Notes: a model not told the origin generated them from the letters alone. Counted from the stretch's first letter, positions 49,119-56,525 are shown. The stretch is DNA of 64,000 nucleotides from a virus (IMGVR_UViG_3300008119_000039:20522-84521); one strand, 5' to 3'. Made by a program: numbers and translations.

Positions 49119-49306
49119 GGGGGTGACTAGGTTTCGACAGGGCAACAAGTAAACAAGTGGACAGCACGGGAATGTGAAACCCGTAGGATTGGGGAAACTC
49201 GGTCGCAGAAGCAAAAAACGTAAATGCAAACGACGCACAGTTCGCTTTAGCAGCCTAAACACTGCTTAGGGTTTCGATAGGTTTCCTCGTAACAGAATAA
49301 CCTATC
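49119..49306 (+). ncRNA. ssrA: tmRNA coding (5') piece with tag ANDAQFALAA
   Basis: Starts GGGGGTGACTAGGTTTCGACAGG, the canonical tmRNA 5' end. The tag frame runs 49226-49258, encoding ANDAQFALAA with GCA as the resume codon. Just after it, CCTAA (49254-49258) pairs with TTAGG (49266-49270), and an eight-base-pair helix GATAGGTT/AACCTATC (49276-49306) ends the piece. ACAGC at 49161 can pair with GCTGT of the acceptor piece. It rescues stalled ribosomes with SmpB, presumably from the host; none is visible here. Confidence 0.93.
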
Positions 49307-49329
49307 ACTAATTCTAAAAGGATATTCAA

Positions 49330-49536
49330 ATGAAGAAATTTTTAATTGCACTAAACTTAGTCATCTGGTCATTTGTTGGTTATCAAGTTACCGCATATGC
49401 AGCTGAACCAGCAAAGAAAGAAGTCCCTGCTGGGCAAAATGATAATTGCGTAAAGAAAGACAAGAATGGTAAGTGCCCACCTCTACCAAAGAGTGAAAAG
49501 CCAACACCTAAGAAAAAAGTAGAAGATAAGAAGTAA
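49330..49536 (+). CDS. Small exported Lys/Pro-rich protein
   Basis: 68 residues with AAAAGGA upstream. Signal peptide about 1-24 (AYAAEPA), then two cysteines around KKDKNGK and a Lys/Pro-rich tail. Periplasmic; unknown role. Confidence 0.65.
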   Translation: MKKFLIALNLVIWSFVGYQVTAYAAEPAKKEVPAGQNDNCVKKDKNGKCPPLPKSEKPTPKKKVEDKK

Positions 49537-49537
49537 G

Positions 49538-49544
49538 CTAAATA
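49538..49544 (+). promoter_or_regulatory. CTAAATA late-promoter-like motif
   Basis: Upstream of the gene at 49614. A small hairpin (AGGGTT, GAGAG, AACCCT at 49554-49570) would sit at the 5' end of the transcript. Confidence 0.5.
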
Positions 49545-49613
49545 GTATACACGAGGGTTGAGAGAACCCTACAAAACTCTCATTTTACACACAACACAGA
49601 AAGGTATTAAAAT

Positions 49614-49889
49614 ATGAGTAACATGACTCCGTTCGAGATTCGCCTTGAACTTTTAAAAATGGCGAAAGACATGCTTAACGATGAGTACTACGGTAAGCGT
49701 GAACAAATTAGCAACGACTGGCATATGAAAGTCGAATCTGCTAAATTAAATGGTGGCACAATTCCTGATCATCCAGGATTTCCTGCTATCCCATCCGAAA
49801 CAGATATCATCACAAAGGCAACTGCCTTAAATGGTTTCGTTTCAAACATCCCTCTAGATACTAATAAGACTAGCAAAAAGTCCACCTGA
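49614..49889 (+). CDS. Conserved small T4-like protein
   Basis: 91 residues with AAAGG upstream. MTPFEIRLELLKMAKDMLNDEYYGKRE is a pattern I recognise from T4-like cyanophages, where it is expressed late and sometimes called structural. Bounded by a CTAAATA motif and a terminator, so it is a single-gene unit. Confidence 0.65.
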   Translation: MSNMTPFEIRLELLKMAKDMLNDEYYGKREQISNDWHMKVESAKLNGGTIPDHPGFPAIPSETDIITKATALNGFVSNIPLDTNKTSKKST

Positions 49890-49898
49890 TAAGGGGTT

Positions 49899-49924
49899 GG
49901 GGTGCATTCGTGCACCCCTCTTAC
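49899..49924 (+). terminator. Strong rho-independent terminator
   Basis: GGGGTGCA, a TTCG tetraloop, TGCACCCC and then TCTT. Eight perfect base pairs. Confidence 0.9.
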
Positions 49925-49940
49925 TAACAAGGAGATAACT

Positions 49941-50441
49941 ATGCGAGTATATGCAAAAATACTCTTATCGATCGCATTAATAATATCAATTACTGTAATT
50001 GCAGTAAAACAAAATAATGATACTGATTTAAAAATCGCTTATACGGAATTAACTAAAGACGCTAAAAAACAAATTGATTGTCTTGCAGAAAACATTTATT
50101 ATGAAGCAGGATGGGAACCACCAAGTGGTCAACTTGCAGTTGCTCTAGTCACATTGAATAGAGTCAATGATCCAAGATTCCCAAAAGACATTTGTGATGT
50201 TGTAAAACAAAAGAAACAAGGTACGTGTCAGTTCTCTTGGTTTTGTGAACCACCTAAACCAAAGAACCAAAATGTTTATATTAAAAATTTAGAAGTAGCG
50301 TTGTACGCATACGCTAATTATGAACGTATACAGGACTTGACCCAAGGTGCTATATACTATCACGCTGATTACGTGAACCCTCGCTGGAAGCTGGAAAAGA
50401 CTACTAAAATTGGTAGACATATATTTTATAAGGATTATTAA
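49941..50441 (+). CDS. SleB-like cell-wall hydrolase with signal anchor
   Basis: 166 residues from the ATG at 49941 with AAGGAG upstream. An N-terminal hydrophobic helix (about 5-22) acts as signal or anchor. The hydrolase domain has LAENIYYEAGWEP (catalytic Glu), LVTLNRVNDPRFP, CQFSW and GAIYYHADYVNPRW, matching Hydrolase_2/SleB. A SAR-type endolysin exported by Sec is plausible, complementing the GH19 enzyme. Confidence 0.85.
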   Translation: MRVYAKILLSIALIISITVIAVKQNNDTDLKIAYTELTKDAKKQIDCLAENIYYEAGWEPPSGQLAVALVTLNRVNDPRFPKDICDVVKQKKQGTCQFSWFCEPPKPKNQNVYIKNLEVALYAYANYERIQDLTQGAIYYHADYVNPRWKLEKTTKIGRHIFYKDY

Positions 50442-50999
50442 ATGATGCAAAAACTGAATCTGCAGTTAAAGGATGAGCAATCTGCACATTCATTCTTTAT
50501 ATTGATGGAAGATATTTCATTATCTACCTGCAAACAAGCCATTGAATGGATCCTTGAAGCAAACTTTTCTGAAGAGCGACCAGATATGTTAAACCTACTT
50601 GTGTGTTCTCCAGGTGGTGATTTAAATGCTGCATTTGCTCTAGTTGATACTATGCGTGGTTCAGCTATTCCAGTTCGCACGATTGGTCTTGGTCAAATTG
50701 CATCCGCAGGATTGTTAATTTTTATTAGTGGTGAAAAGGGTCAACGTATTCTTACTCCAAATACTTCAATTCTTTCGCATCAATATTCTTGGGGTGCTTT
50801 TGGTAAGGAGCATGAGTTGTTTGCTACTATTAGAGAGTTTGATTTAACAACCAAGCGTATGATTGCTCACTATAAAAAATGCAGTGGTCTTACAGAACAA
50901 AAAATTCGTGAAGTATTACTTCCACCGCAAGACGTTTGGTTGTCTGCGCCAGAAGCTAAAAAATTAGGATTGTGCGATGACGTTAAAGATCTTAAGTAA
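50442..50999 (+). CDS. ClpP-like serine protease
   Basis: 185 residues. CSPGGDL is the oxyanion-strand motif; the catalytic Ser is Ser88 (GQIASAG) and His113 (LSHQYSWG), with an Asp likely in LPPQDVWLS. T4-like phages carry such ClpP-type proteins without a ClpX partner; suggested roles are virion protein processing or host-protein turnover. It starts directly after the SleB-like stop. Confidence 0.85.
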   Translation: MMQKLNLQLKDEQSAHSFFILMEDISLSTCKQAIEWILEANFSEERPDMLNLLVCSPGGDLNAAFALVDTMRGSAIPVRTIGLGQIASAGLLIFISGEKGQRILTPNTSILSHQYSWGAFGKEHELFATIREFDLTTKRMIAHYKKCSGLTEQKIREVLLPPQDVWLSAPEAKKLGLCDDVKDLK

Positions 51000-51168
51000 T
51001 TATATTCGTTACTCTGGTATTTGGGTTACCTTTGGGTTAAACCCACTTCACTGGAGTTTTAAATTTGAATTCATGCATCCTGACGAGTTAAATCCAAAGA
51101 TGCGTGGAATCTACTTTGTACTGGCATTTGTGTCAGTGCGTATTGTTATTGATGATGGTTCTTGGTAA
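50977..51168 (+). CDS. Small conserved hypothetical protein
   Basis: 63 residues overlapping the ClpP-like gene by 23 bases. LSNYIRYSGIWVTFGLNPLHW at the N-terminus and FVSVRIVIDDGSW at the end recall a short T4-like phage family. Aromatic-rich, possibly membrane-associated. Confidence 0.6.
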   Translation: MTLKILSNYIRYSGIWVTFGLNPLHWSFKFEFMHPDELNPKMRGIYFVLAFVSVRIVIDDGSW

Positions 51169-51178
51169 GGAGAAAAGT

Positions 51179-51418
51179 ATGGAACGCAAAGATATTATTG
51201 CATTAGTTTTTGGTGTAGTTTTAGTTGCTGTAACTGCTATTATTTGCATGACAGTTTACAGTCTGCAGAGAAATACAGCAATGAAGTCAAACATTGAATC
51301 TGCAATTGTAAAGGGAATTGATCCTATTGCTGTTCGTTGTGCTTATGGATCAAGCGATACTCTGTGTATCGTTTACGCATCTACCCACAACAAAGAGATC
51401 CCGAACTCTAAGAAGTAA
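51179..51418 (+). CDS. Single-pass membrane protein
   Basis: 79 residues from the ATG at 51179 with AAGGAGAAAA upstream. Hydrophobic helix about 7-28, then a periplasmic or cytoplasmic tail with two cysteines (VRCAYG and TLCIVY). Last gene before a strong terminator. Confidence 0.65.
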   Translation: MERKDIIALVFGVVLVAVTAIICMTVYSLQRNTAMKSNIESAIVKGIDPIAVRCAYGSSDTLCIVYASTHNKEIPNSKK

Positions 51419-51422
51419 TCCG

Positions 51423-51452
51423 AATAACCCTCAGTTCTTGAGGGTTATTTTC
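51423..51452 (+). terminator. Rho-independent terminator
   Basis: AATAACCCTCA and TGAGGGTTATT form eleven base pairs around GTTCT, followed by TTCCCC. Could act in both directions. Confidence 0.88.
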
Positions 51453-51461
51453 CCCTTTAAA

Positions 51462-51475
51462 ATCAATGACTTACG
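51462..51475 (+). repeat. Intergenic repeat ATCAATGACTTACG, copy 3
   Basis: Exact copy of the repeats at 13223 and 40679; here seven bases before the -35. Confidence 0.8.
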
Positions 51476-51482
51476 TGAGGGG

Positions 51483-51511
51483 TTTACTTTAATTCAATTT
51501 CAGCGTATAAT
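51483..51511 (+). promoter_or_regulatory. Early sigma70-like promoter
   Basis: TTTACT, 17 bases (TTAATTCA...), TATAAT. ATGATG begins at the predicted +1 (51518) and opens an eight-codon frame whose TGA overlaps the ATG of the gene at 51541. Confidence 0.9.
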
Positions 51512-51540
51512 AGTTATATGATGATTGAAAAGGAGTTGTT

Positions 51541-51750
51541 ATGAAATATCGTGTGATTGTGAATGGTGTGTCTTTTTATACTACTGGTGCTGCAATTAAA
51601 CGTGGCGTTGGTGATTCTGTGAGCGTGAATACAGTTGTCCGTGAGTTGTTTGAAAACTTGTTTAATGCAGTAGGTATCTCTTCAACTATGACTGTGTATG
51701 ACCATAAGATGAATCGTGTTTCCTACGATGTTCAGATATCCAAAGTTTAA
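51541..51750 (+). CDS. Small early hypothetical protein
   Basis: 69 residues with AAGGAG upstream. The ATG overlaps the stop of an eight-codon upstream frame (TTATGA), so the two are translationally coupled. Mixed alpha/beta. Not recognised. Followed at once by another early promoter. Confidence 0.65.
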   Translation: MKYRVIVNGVSFYTTGAAIKRGVGDSVSVNTVVRELFENLFNAVGISSTMTVYDHKMNRVSYDVQISKV

Positions 51751-51751
51751 C

Positions 51752-51780
51752 TTTACTTTAATTCAGTAATCAGGTATAAT
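51752..51780 (+). promoter_or_regulatory. Early sigma70-like promoter
   Basis: TTTACT, 17 bases (TTAATTCAG...), TATAAT, six bases, then ATGATG at 51787. Drives the unit leading to gp33, gp59 and gp32. Confidence 0.9.
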
Positions 51781-51786
51781 TATATT

Positions 51787-52128
51787 ATGATGATTTTTAC
51801 CACACCACAGCGTTCCAAAAAACGTAAGCCTACGGCAAAGCAACGGGAGTTGTCTAATTCTTGGAACGATATGTTAAAGAAGTATGCCACAAAGACTGTT
51901 GTGAAACCAAAGCAACAACTCAGTGACGTGTACTCACTTGGAAAACCTGCTTGTCGTGAGACACCTAAGATTCCAAGTCTTCCCTTCTCTGGTGGTTCAT
52001 GCACCAAAAAAGATTCACCAGTGTATACAGGTACCAAGATCAAAGGTATCGGTACAATGCACAAGTCAAATGCAGTTCCTATTTTTTCTGATGAAGAAGC
52101 AGTGGACATTGCCACTATGAGGAGATAA
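51787..52128 (+). CDS. Basic hypothetical protein, probably leaderless
   Basis: 113 residues beginning at the predicted transcription start with no ribosome site. Arginine/lysine-rich N-terminus (RSKKRKPTAKQRELSNSW) and a C-terminus with SGGSCTKKDSPVYTG. The family recurs in T4-like phages, unannotated. Probably nucleic-acid-binding. Confidence 0.65.
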   Translation: MMIFTTPQRSKKRKPTAKQRELSNSWNDMLKKYATKTVVKPKQQLSDVYSLGKPACRETPKIPSLPFSGGSCTKKDSPVYTGTKIKGIGTMHKSNAVPIFSDEEAVDIATMRR

Positions 52129-52129
52129 C

Positions 52130-52318
52130 ATGAGCGAGTTCTGCGTAAAGTGTGCTGAGAAAGAATCTCAGATGGAAATTGTGATAAAGAAATACTATGA
52201 TGAGATTGAAATTCTCAAGAAACGTATTGAGAAGTTGGAAAATGAAAATGATGCACTAATTTTAGATGTAGCATTTTATGGTGGTAATATGATCAACTTG
52301 TCTTGTGATAACAAATAG
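52130..52318 (+). CDS. Small coiled-coil protein with CxxC
   Basis: 62 residues: CVKC near the N-terminus, then a long coiled coil (about 12-45). One base after the previous gene, with GGAG upstream. Not recognised. Confidence 0.6.
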   Translation: MSEFCVKCAEKESQMEIVIKKYYDEIEILKKRIEKLENENDALILDVAFYGGNMINLSCDNK

Positions 52319-52328
52319 GAAATTTATA

Positions 52329-52589
52329 ATGAATGCAGCATATCAACAACTTGTAACAGCCAGTGCAAATAATGATAGACAAACTATTAATGATGTCTAT
52401 ATTTCTTTGCTAAATCAAAAAATGAAGTTGGACAAATTCTTTAGTATGTTTCTTGATAAACTTGGCGACAAGATGGATCCTGATGAAACTGATACTCCAG
52501 TCTGGAAGTTATACCGTGAAAAGACTAAAGAGTATTCTGAGTTGGACAAAACAATTAAAATTGCCAACTATTACTTAAAGAAGAACTAA
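52329..52589 (+). CDS. Helical hypothetical protein
   Basis: 86 residues from the ATG at 52329 with AGGAAA upstream. Helical throughout, acidic middle (DKMDPDETD). Lies in the gp33-gp59-gp32 unit. Not recognised. Confidence 0.6.
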   Translation: MNAAYQQLVTASANNDRQTINDVYISLLNQKMKLDKFFSMFLDKLGDKMDPDETDTPVWKLYREKTKEYSELDKTIKIANYYLKKN

Positions 52590-52590
52590 T

Positions 52591-52806
52591 ATGTTTAGAA
52601 CATCAAATGAATTTTCTTTACACATTGAGCAGATAGTTAAAGAAAAACGCATATCCCATATGGATGCTGTGCTTGAATATTGTAAAGAAAACTTTCTTGA
52701 ACCACAGGATATTGCTAAACTGGTAAACAAGTCTTTGAAAGAAAAGATTGCCATTAATATGCAGGATTCAAACCTAATGCCAAAGACAGCAAAACTTGAT
52801 ATTTAA
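52591..52806 (+). CDS. 33: Late transcription co-activator, T4 gp33-like
   Basis: 71 residues. EFSLHIEQIVKEKRISHMDAV, LEYCKENFLEPQDIAKLVNKSLKEKI and a short hydrophobic end (PKTAKLDI) match the gp33-like family of T4-type phages, which are shorter than T4 gp33 (112). gp33 joins RNA polymerase to the sliding clamp for late transcription. It lies just before the gp59 loader gene. Confidence 0.8.
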   Translation: MFRTSNEFSLHIEQIVKEKRISHMDAVLEYCKENFLEPQDIAKLVNKSLKEKIAINMQDSNLMPKTAKLDI

Positions 52807-52819
52807 CTGAGAGAAACTT

Positions 52820-53434
52820 GTGGACGGATTTAAAGCCTACAAATATTACATTGCAATTAAGCTGCACTTTACAAAAGATAACTTTGATGTTTTTAAAAAT
52901 CGTGGCAACGTAAAGGGTACTCGTGAAGCATTTAATGCTAGAAATGATCGTTATATGTTTGAGAGACTTGCAAGAAAGTATCCAGTTGATAAAGATTTGA
53001 TTCAGTACTACGTTGCAAATTTTGCTTATGGTAATGATGCTGCTATCTATTCCTCTGAAGAAGCTGAAACTAATTTGTTGGAATGGAATCGCAGAAAGCA
53101 AAGTATTACAAAAATCTTTGCAGATGATTGTAACAAGATTCTTATGGATGCTTGCAAAAGTAAATACAAAGAAGACTCAATATTTAACTTGACGAATAAA
53201 GGATATTCAAGTATACTTAAATTATTCCTTGGTAATCAGATCTCTCTAGAAAGCCTAAGAATAATTGATGACTTGCATCCAGTGATTGATTCTTGGAAAG
53301 AAAATTCATCTATGGTTTTGTTATGGGAAAATGAAATTCGTAGGATTGAAAAGTCCAAAGGTTTCGTTAAATATGATAGTGATAAAGTAACAAAAGTTTT
53401 TAATAACTTCATTCAGGAAATAAAAGAGTTATAA
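52820..53434 (+). CDS. 59: Helicase loader, T4 gp59-like
   Basis: 204 residues against 217 in T4, from a GTG start. FKAYKYYIAIKLHFTKDNFDVF and YMFERLARKY at the N-terminus, then helical blocks, follow the gp59 family. It loads gp41 helicase onto gp32-covered forks. The gene order 33-59-x-32 is conserved in T4-like phages. Confidence 0.88.
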   Translation: MDGFKAYKYYIAIKLHFTKDNFDVFKNRGNVKGTREAFNARNDRYMFERLARKYPVDKDLIQYYVANFAYGNDAAIYSSEEAETNLLEWNRRKQSITKIFADDCNKILMDACKSKYKEDSIFNLTNKGYSSILKLFLGNQISLESLRIIDDLHPVIDSWKENSSMVLLWENEIRRIEKSKGFVKYDSDKVTKVFNNFIQEIKEL

Positions 53435-53435
53435 G

Positions 53436-53657
53436 ATGGGCAAGACATATCTTAAGAATCAAAAATCTTATGATGAGCAATCCAGTAGTCGTTCTGGAAA
53501 GCATGCTAATCATGCCAGTGGTAAAAAAACTGGTGGTATGAAAACGCTAAATAGTTATGTTGAAGAAGATTATGAAGATCCGTTCCAAGATGATTTTGGA
53601 ATTGAAGATAGTATTTCTATTCAACATACAAAAGACGATACGACAAATACACCGTAA
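53436..53657 (+). CDS. Small acidic/basic protein between gp59 and gp32
   Basis: 73 residues with a polar, glycine/lysine-rich N-terminus and acidic C-terminus (EEDYEDPFQDDF). Low complexity; may be disordered. Contains a CTAAATA motif at 53547 that could start extra late gp32 mRNA. Confidence 0.6.
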   Translation: MGKTYLKNQKSYDEQSSSRSGKHANHASGKKTGGMKTLNSYVEEDYEDPFQDDFGIEDSISIQHTKDDTTNTP

Positions 53658-53678
53658 TATTAATATAAAGGAAATACG

Positions 53679-54599
53679 ATGGACATTCAAACACTCCGCA
53701 AAATGCGCAACTCTGACTTTGGTGCTATCTCTAGCGCATTCGACAAAGTCGCCAATCCCCAAACCCAAACCAAGTCATACGCTGACGATCGCTTCTGGAA
53801 ACTAGAAGGCGACAAAGCTGGCAATGGTACAGCGACAATTCGTTTTCTGCCACGTGTAGAAGGTGATGAGTTGCCTTGGGTACGTATCTTTAGCCATGGT
53901 TTCCAAGGACCAACTGGTAAGTGGTACATTGAGAACTCACTAACTACTCTTGGTGAGAATGACCCTGTTGGTGAACTCAACACTCAACTGTGGAACTCTG
54001 GTTCTGATGCCAACAAGAAAATTGCTCAGGCTCAAAAGCGTAAGCTAAGTTTCATTGCTAACATTATGGTTATTAGTGATCCAAAGCATCCAGAGAATGA
54101 AGGTAAAGTATTCTTGTTTAAGTTTGGCAAGAAAATCTTTGATAAGATTATGGACAAAGCACGTCCAACCTTTGAAGATGAAAAACCAGTAAACGTATTT
54201 GACTTCTGGGAAGGTGCTAACTTCAAACTGCGTATGCGTAAGAAGGATGGTTACATTAACTATGATGAGTCAGCGTTCAGTGACCCAGCTGCTCTAGCCA
54301 ATGGCGATGAAGAAGATATCCTACGTATTGCTAATTCTCAGCACAAGTTGGCTGAGTTTACTGATCGTAAGAACTTTAAATCTTATGATGATCTAAAGAA
54401 GAAACTTCAAGAAGTTCTTTCTGGTGATGCGTTCGCAAGCAAGTCTGCTGCGGAAATTGCTGAAGAGGAAGATCGTCCAGTTCGTGCCGCAGCTGAACCA
54501 CGTTCAGTACCTGCACCTGCTGTAAAGGCATCGTCAGTTGTTGACGATAATGATGATGACGTAATGTCTTACTTTGAGAAGATTGCTAAGGAAGACTAA
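53679..54599 (+). CDS. 32: Single-stranded DNA-binding protein, T4 gp32-like
   Basis: 306 residues, same size as T4 gp32 (301). The cooperative N-domain (MDIQTLRKMRNSDFG), the OB-fold core (ATIRFLPR, WYIEN, FLFKFGKKIFDKI) and an acidic C-tail (DDNDDDVMSYFEK) that binds partner proteins are all present. It has no cysteine at all, so the zinc site of T4 gp32 is absent. A strong terminator follows. Confidence 0.93.
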   Translation: MDIQTLRKMRNSDFGAISSAFDKVANPQTQTKSYADDRFWKLEGDKAGNGTATIRFLPRVEGDELPWVRIFSHGFQGPTGKWYIENSLTTLGENDPVGELNTQLWNSGSDANKKIAQAQKRKLSFIANIMVISDPKHPENEGKVFLFKFGKKIFDKIMDKARPTFEDEKPVNVFDFWEGANFKLRMRKKDGYINYDESAFSDPAALANGDEEDILRIANSQHKLAEFTDRKNFKSYDDLKKKLQEVLSGDAFASKSAAEIAEEEDRPVRAAAEPRSVPAPAVKASSVVDDNDDDVMSYFEKIAKED

Positions 54600-54621
54600 A
54601 CAAATCCCATGCATGTACTAA

Positions 54622-54645
54622 GGGGAGCTTCGGCTCCCTTTTTTA
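54622..54645 (+). terminator. Rho-independent terminator after gp32
   Basis: GGGAGC, TTCG tetraloop, GCTCCC and six T. It separates the plus-strand replication unit from the converging minus-strand structural operon, whose last stop is at 54646. Confidence 0.93.
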
Positions 54646-56370
54646 TTATGCAAATCTGGTACGTACGTATCGGTTCATAGTCTGTTCTTGATTACGAACA
54701 GGCAATTGAATAACTTGTTTAGTATTAGATATGTTTGTAGTTGGAGCATTAACTGCGGTATTGTTACCACCTGAACCACCACCAGCTGCAGTTCTAGCAC
54801 TATCGTTTGCTGCAGATTGAGAAGAAACTGCATTGGCTGAACTCATGGCTAAGCCCATAGCTGCAATTTTATCAGTAGGTAAAGCAGCAATTGCTTTTAT
54901 TTTGTCAGCATCTATGGAAGAGAATGCCTTTAAGCCGTTACCTAATTTCTCAACACCGATACCAGCTTTTTCAATATTAGCTCCACTTTCACCGAGAGCA
55001 ATAATTTGATCCACTGGGGATTTCTGTCCAGAAACTTTTGATAGTAAACCACCAACTAAGTTACCTACGCCAGCAACGGCATTTGCTGCTCCAAACGTAG
55101 CCATACCAGCAGATACTGCCAACAGTCCAGCACCTACTTGTATTAAATTCATTCCGTCAATAGAAGCCAATCGTTCAATGGCGTCAGTTATAGAATTTAC
55201 AATTGCCACAATTCCTTCAGCGATACCAGAAATAATCTTTTCTGCGGCATTACCAAATGCTTCAATACCAGGTGCTGCCATTTCAAGTGCTTTACCAATA
55301 CCCATAACAGCCAACGTAACAGCACCAAGACCAATTAGAGTAGCTGGGTTAGCCAGTGCAGCTAGTCCTCTGGCCAATCCAAATAGTAATGCTTGAATTC
55401 CTGCGCCAGCACCTCTACCCAATCCAGCAAGACCACCACCAAGAGATTTAAGAGCAAGACCAATACCACCTAAAATTCCACCACCACTACCTTCGGCTGG
55501 TGCAACAGATTTGGCGGCATTGCCACTTGCAGTATTCTTTTCAATCTTTTCAAGAAGAGCAGTTTGTGCTTCATCTCTACGAGCAGATTCCATTTCTTCT
55601 TCAGAAACATTAACTGCATCATTCTGTTCTTTATTTGATAGCCCAGTACCAGCTGGAGCAGCTTTGCCAACTAAACTAGCACGTATATCTGTTTTGGCAA
55701 ATGTATCAGATAAAGTTTCACGCTTTGAAATAAGACGCTTACCTTCTGGAGTAGCAGATAACTGTTTTTCAGTTAAACCAGTTTCTGATTTTAATTTTTC
55801 AATCTCACCTTCATTGGTTTTAATTTGTTTAGCAGCAATATTTCTTGCAGAAAAATCTTGACGTAACTCTTTGTCTGACTTCTCGCTACCAAGTTTTCTT
55901 TGTTGTTGAACAAACTCACGCTCAGCTATTTTCTTATTCAAGAAACCACCAACGTTGACTGCTTTAAGAGCAGTAGTCTTTAGTGCACTAACAGAACCAA
56001 ACTTATCACCTAATCCTCTGCCCATGTTTCGAAATTTATCACCTAGCGTATCAAATGTCTTTACAGTTTTAGCAATATTACCAACAGCCTCAACCATTTC
56101 GTCACGAGCAATTTGAGCTTCTTTAATAGATTCGAGAGATTCTGCCGCACTCTTAGATACTTTTAAAGTTTCTTTTTGAACCTTAAGCATCTCTTCATTA
56201 TCAATGGAAGAACTTTTTACAGCAGGAGTTATTCCTGCAAGTTGTTCTTCTCTATTCTGTTCCATAATCGTTTGCATGGAACGCAATGAAGATAAAGATT
56301 CTCGTTGAGCTTCTAGTAATGATTTAAAATCACTAGATGATACGTGAATATTGATAGGTGGTTTGGCCAT
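54646..56370 (-). CDS. Tail tape-measure-like protein
   Basis: 574 residues. N-terminal coiled coil (about 1-260), a glycine/alanine-rich hydrophobic middle (about 290-450, GGGILGGIGLALKSLGGGLAGLG and repeats) and a polar Ser/Asn/Thr end (NNTAVNAPTTNIS) finishing NRYVRTRFA. Size and layout match T4 gp29 (590), which sets tail length and ends at the hub. It is the last gene of the minus-strand baseplate operon. Confidence 0.7.
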   Translation of the reverse strand: MAKPPINIHVSSSDFKSLLEAQRESLSSLRSMQTIMEQNREEQLAGITPAVKSSSIDNEEMLKVQKETLKVSKSAAESLESIKEAQIARDEMVEAVGNIAKTVKTFDTLGDKFRNMGRGLGDKFGSVSALKTTALKAVNVGGFLNKKIAEREFVQQQRKLGSEKSDKELRQDFSARNIAAKQIKTNEGEIEKLKSETGLTEKQLSATPEGKRLISKRETLSDTFAKTDIRASLVGKAAPAGTGLSNKEQNDAVNVSEEEMESARRDEAQTALLEKIEKNTASGNAAKSVAPAEGSGGGILGGIGLALKSLGGGLAGLGRGAGAGIQALLFGLARGLAALANPATLIGLGAVTLAVMGIGKALEMAAPGIEAFGNAAEKIISGIAEGIVAIVNSITDAIERLASIDGMNLIQVGAGLLAVSAGMATFGAANAVAGVGNLVGGLLSKVSGQKSPVDQIIALGESGANIEKAGIGVEKLGNGLKAFSSIDADKIKAIAALPTDKIAAMGLAMSSANAVSSQSAANDSARTAAGGGSGGNNTAVNAPTTNISNTKQVIQLPVRNQEQTMNRYVRTRFA

Positions 56371-56381
56371 CTTAGTTTACC

Positions 56382-56525
56382 TTACTTTCGTTGTGCATCT
56401 AATCTTTGTTTTTCTTCTTCTAGATATTTAACTAGCATAGCAACGTAAATCTCTCGCTCAAACGGTATCATACTTTCAAGTTCGGTCAGCGAGTATTTGT
56501 GGTACTGCATCAAAGCAAAATTCAT
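56382..56525 (-). CDS. 47-residue baseplate-assembly/tail-chaperone-like protein
   Basis: Minus-strand ATG at 56525. MNFALMQYHKYSLTELESMI followed by PFEREIYVAMLVKYLEEEKQ fits a short conserved family next to gp26 in T4-like phages (gp51-like or tail chaperone-like). It lies between gp26 and the tape measure, as tail assembly chaperones do. Confidence 0.65.
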   Translation of the reverse strand: MNFALMQYHKYSLTELESMIPFEREIYVAMLVKYLEEEKQRLDAQRK

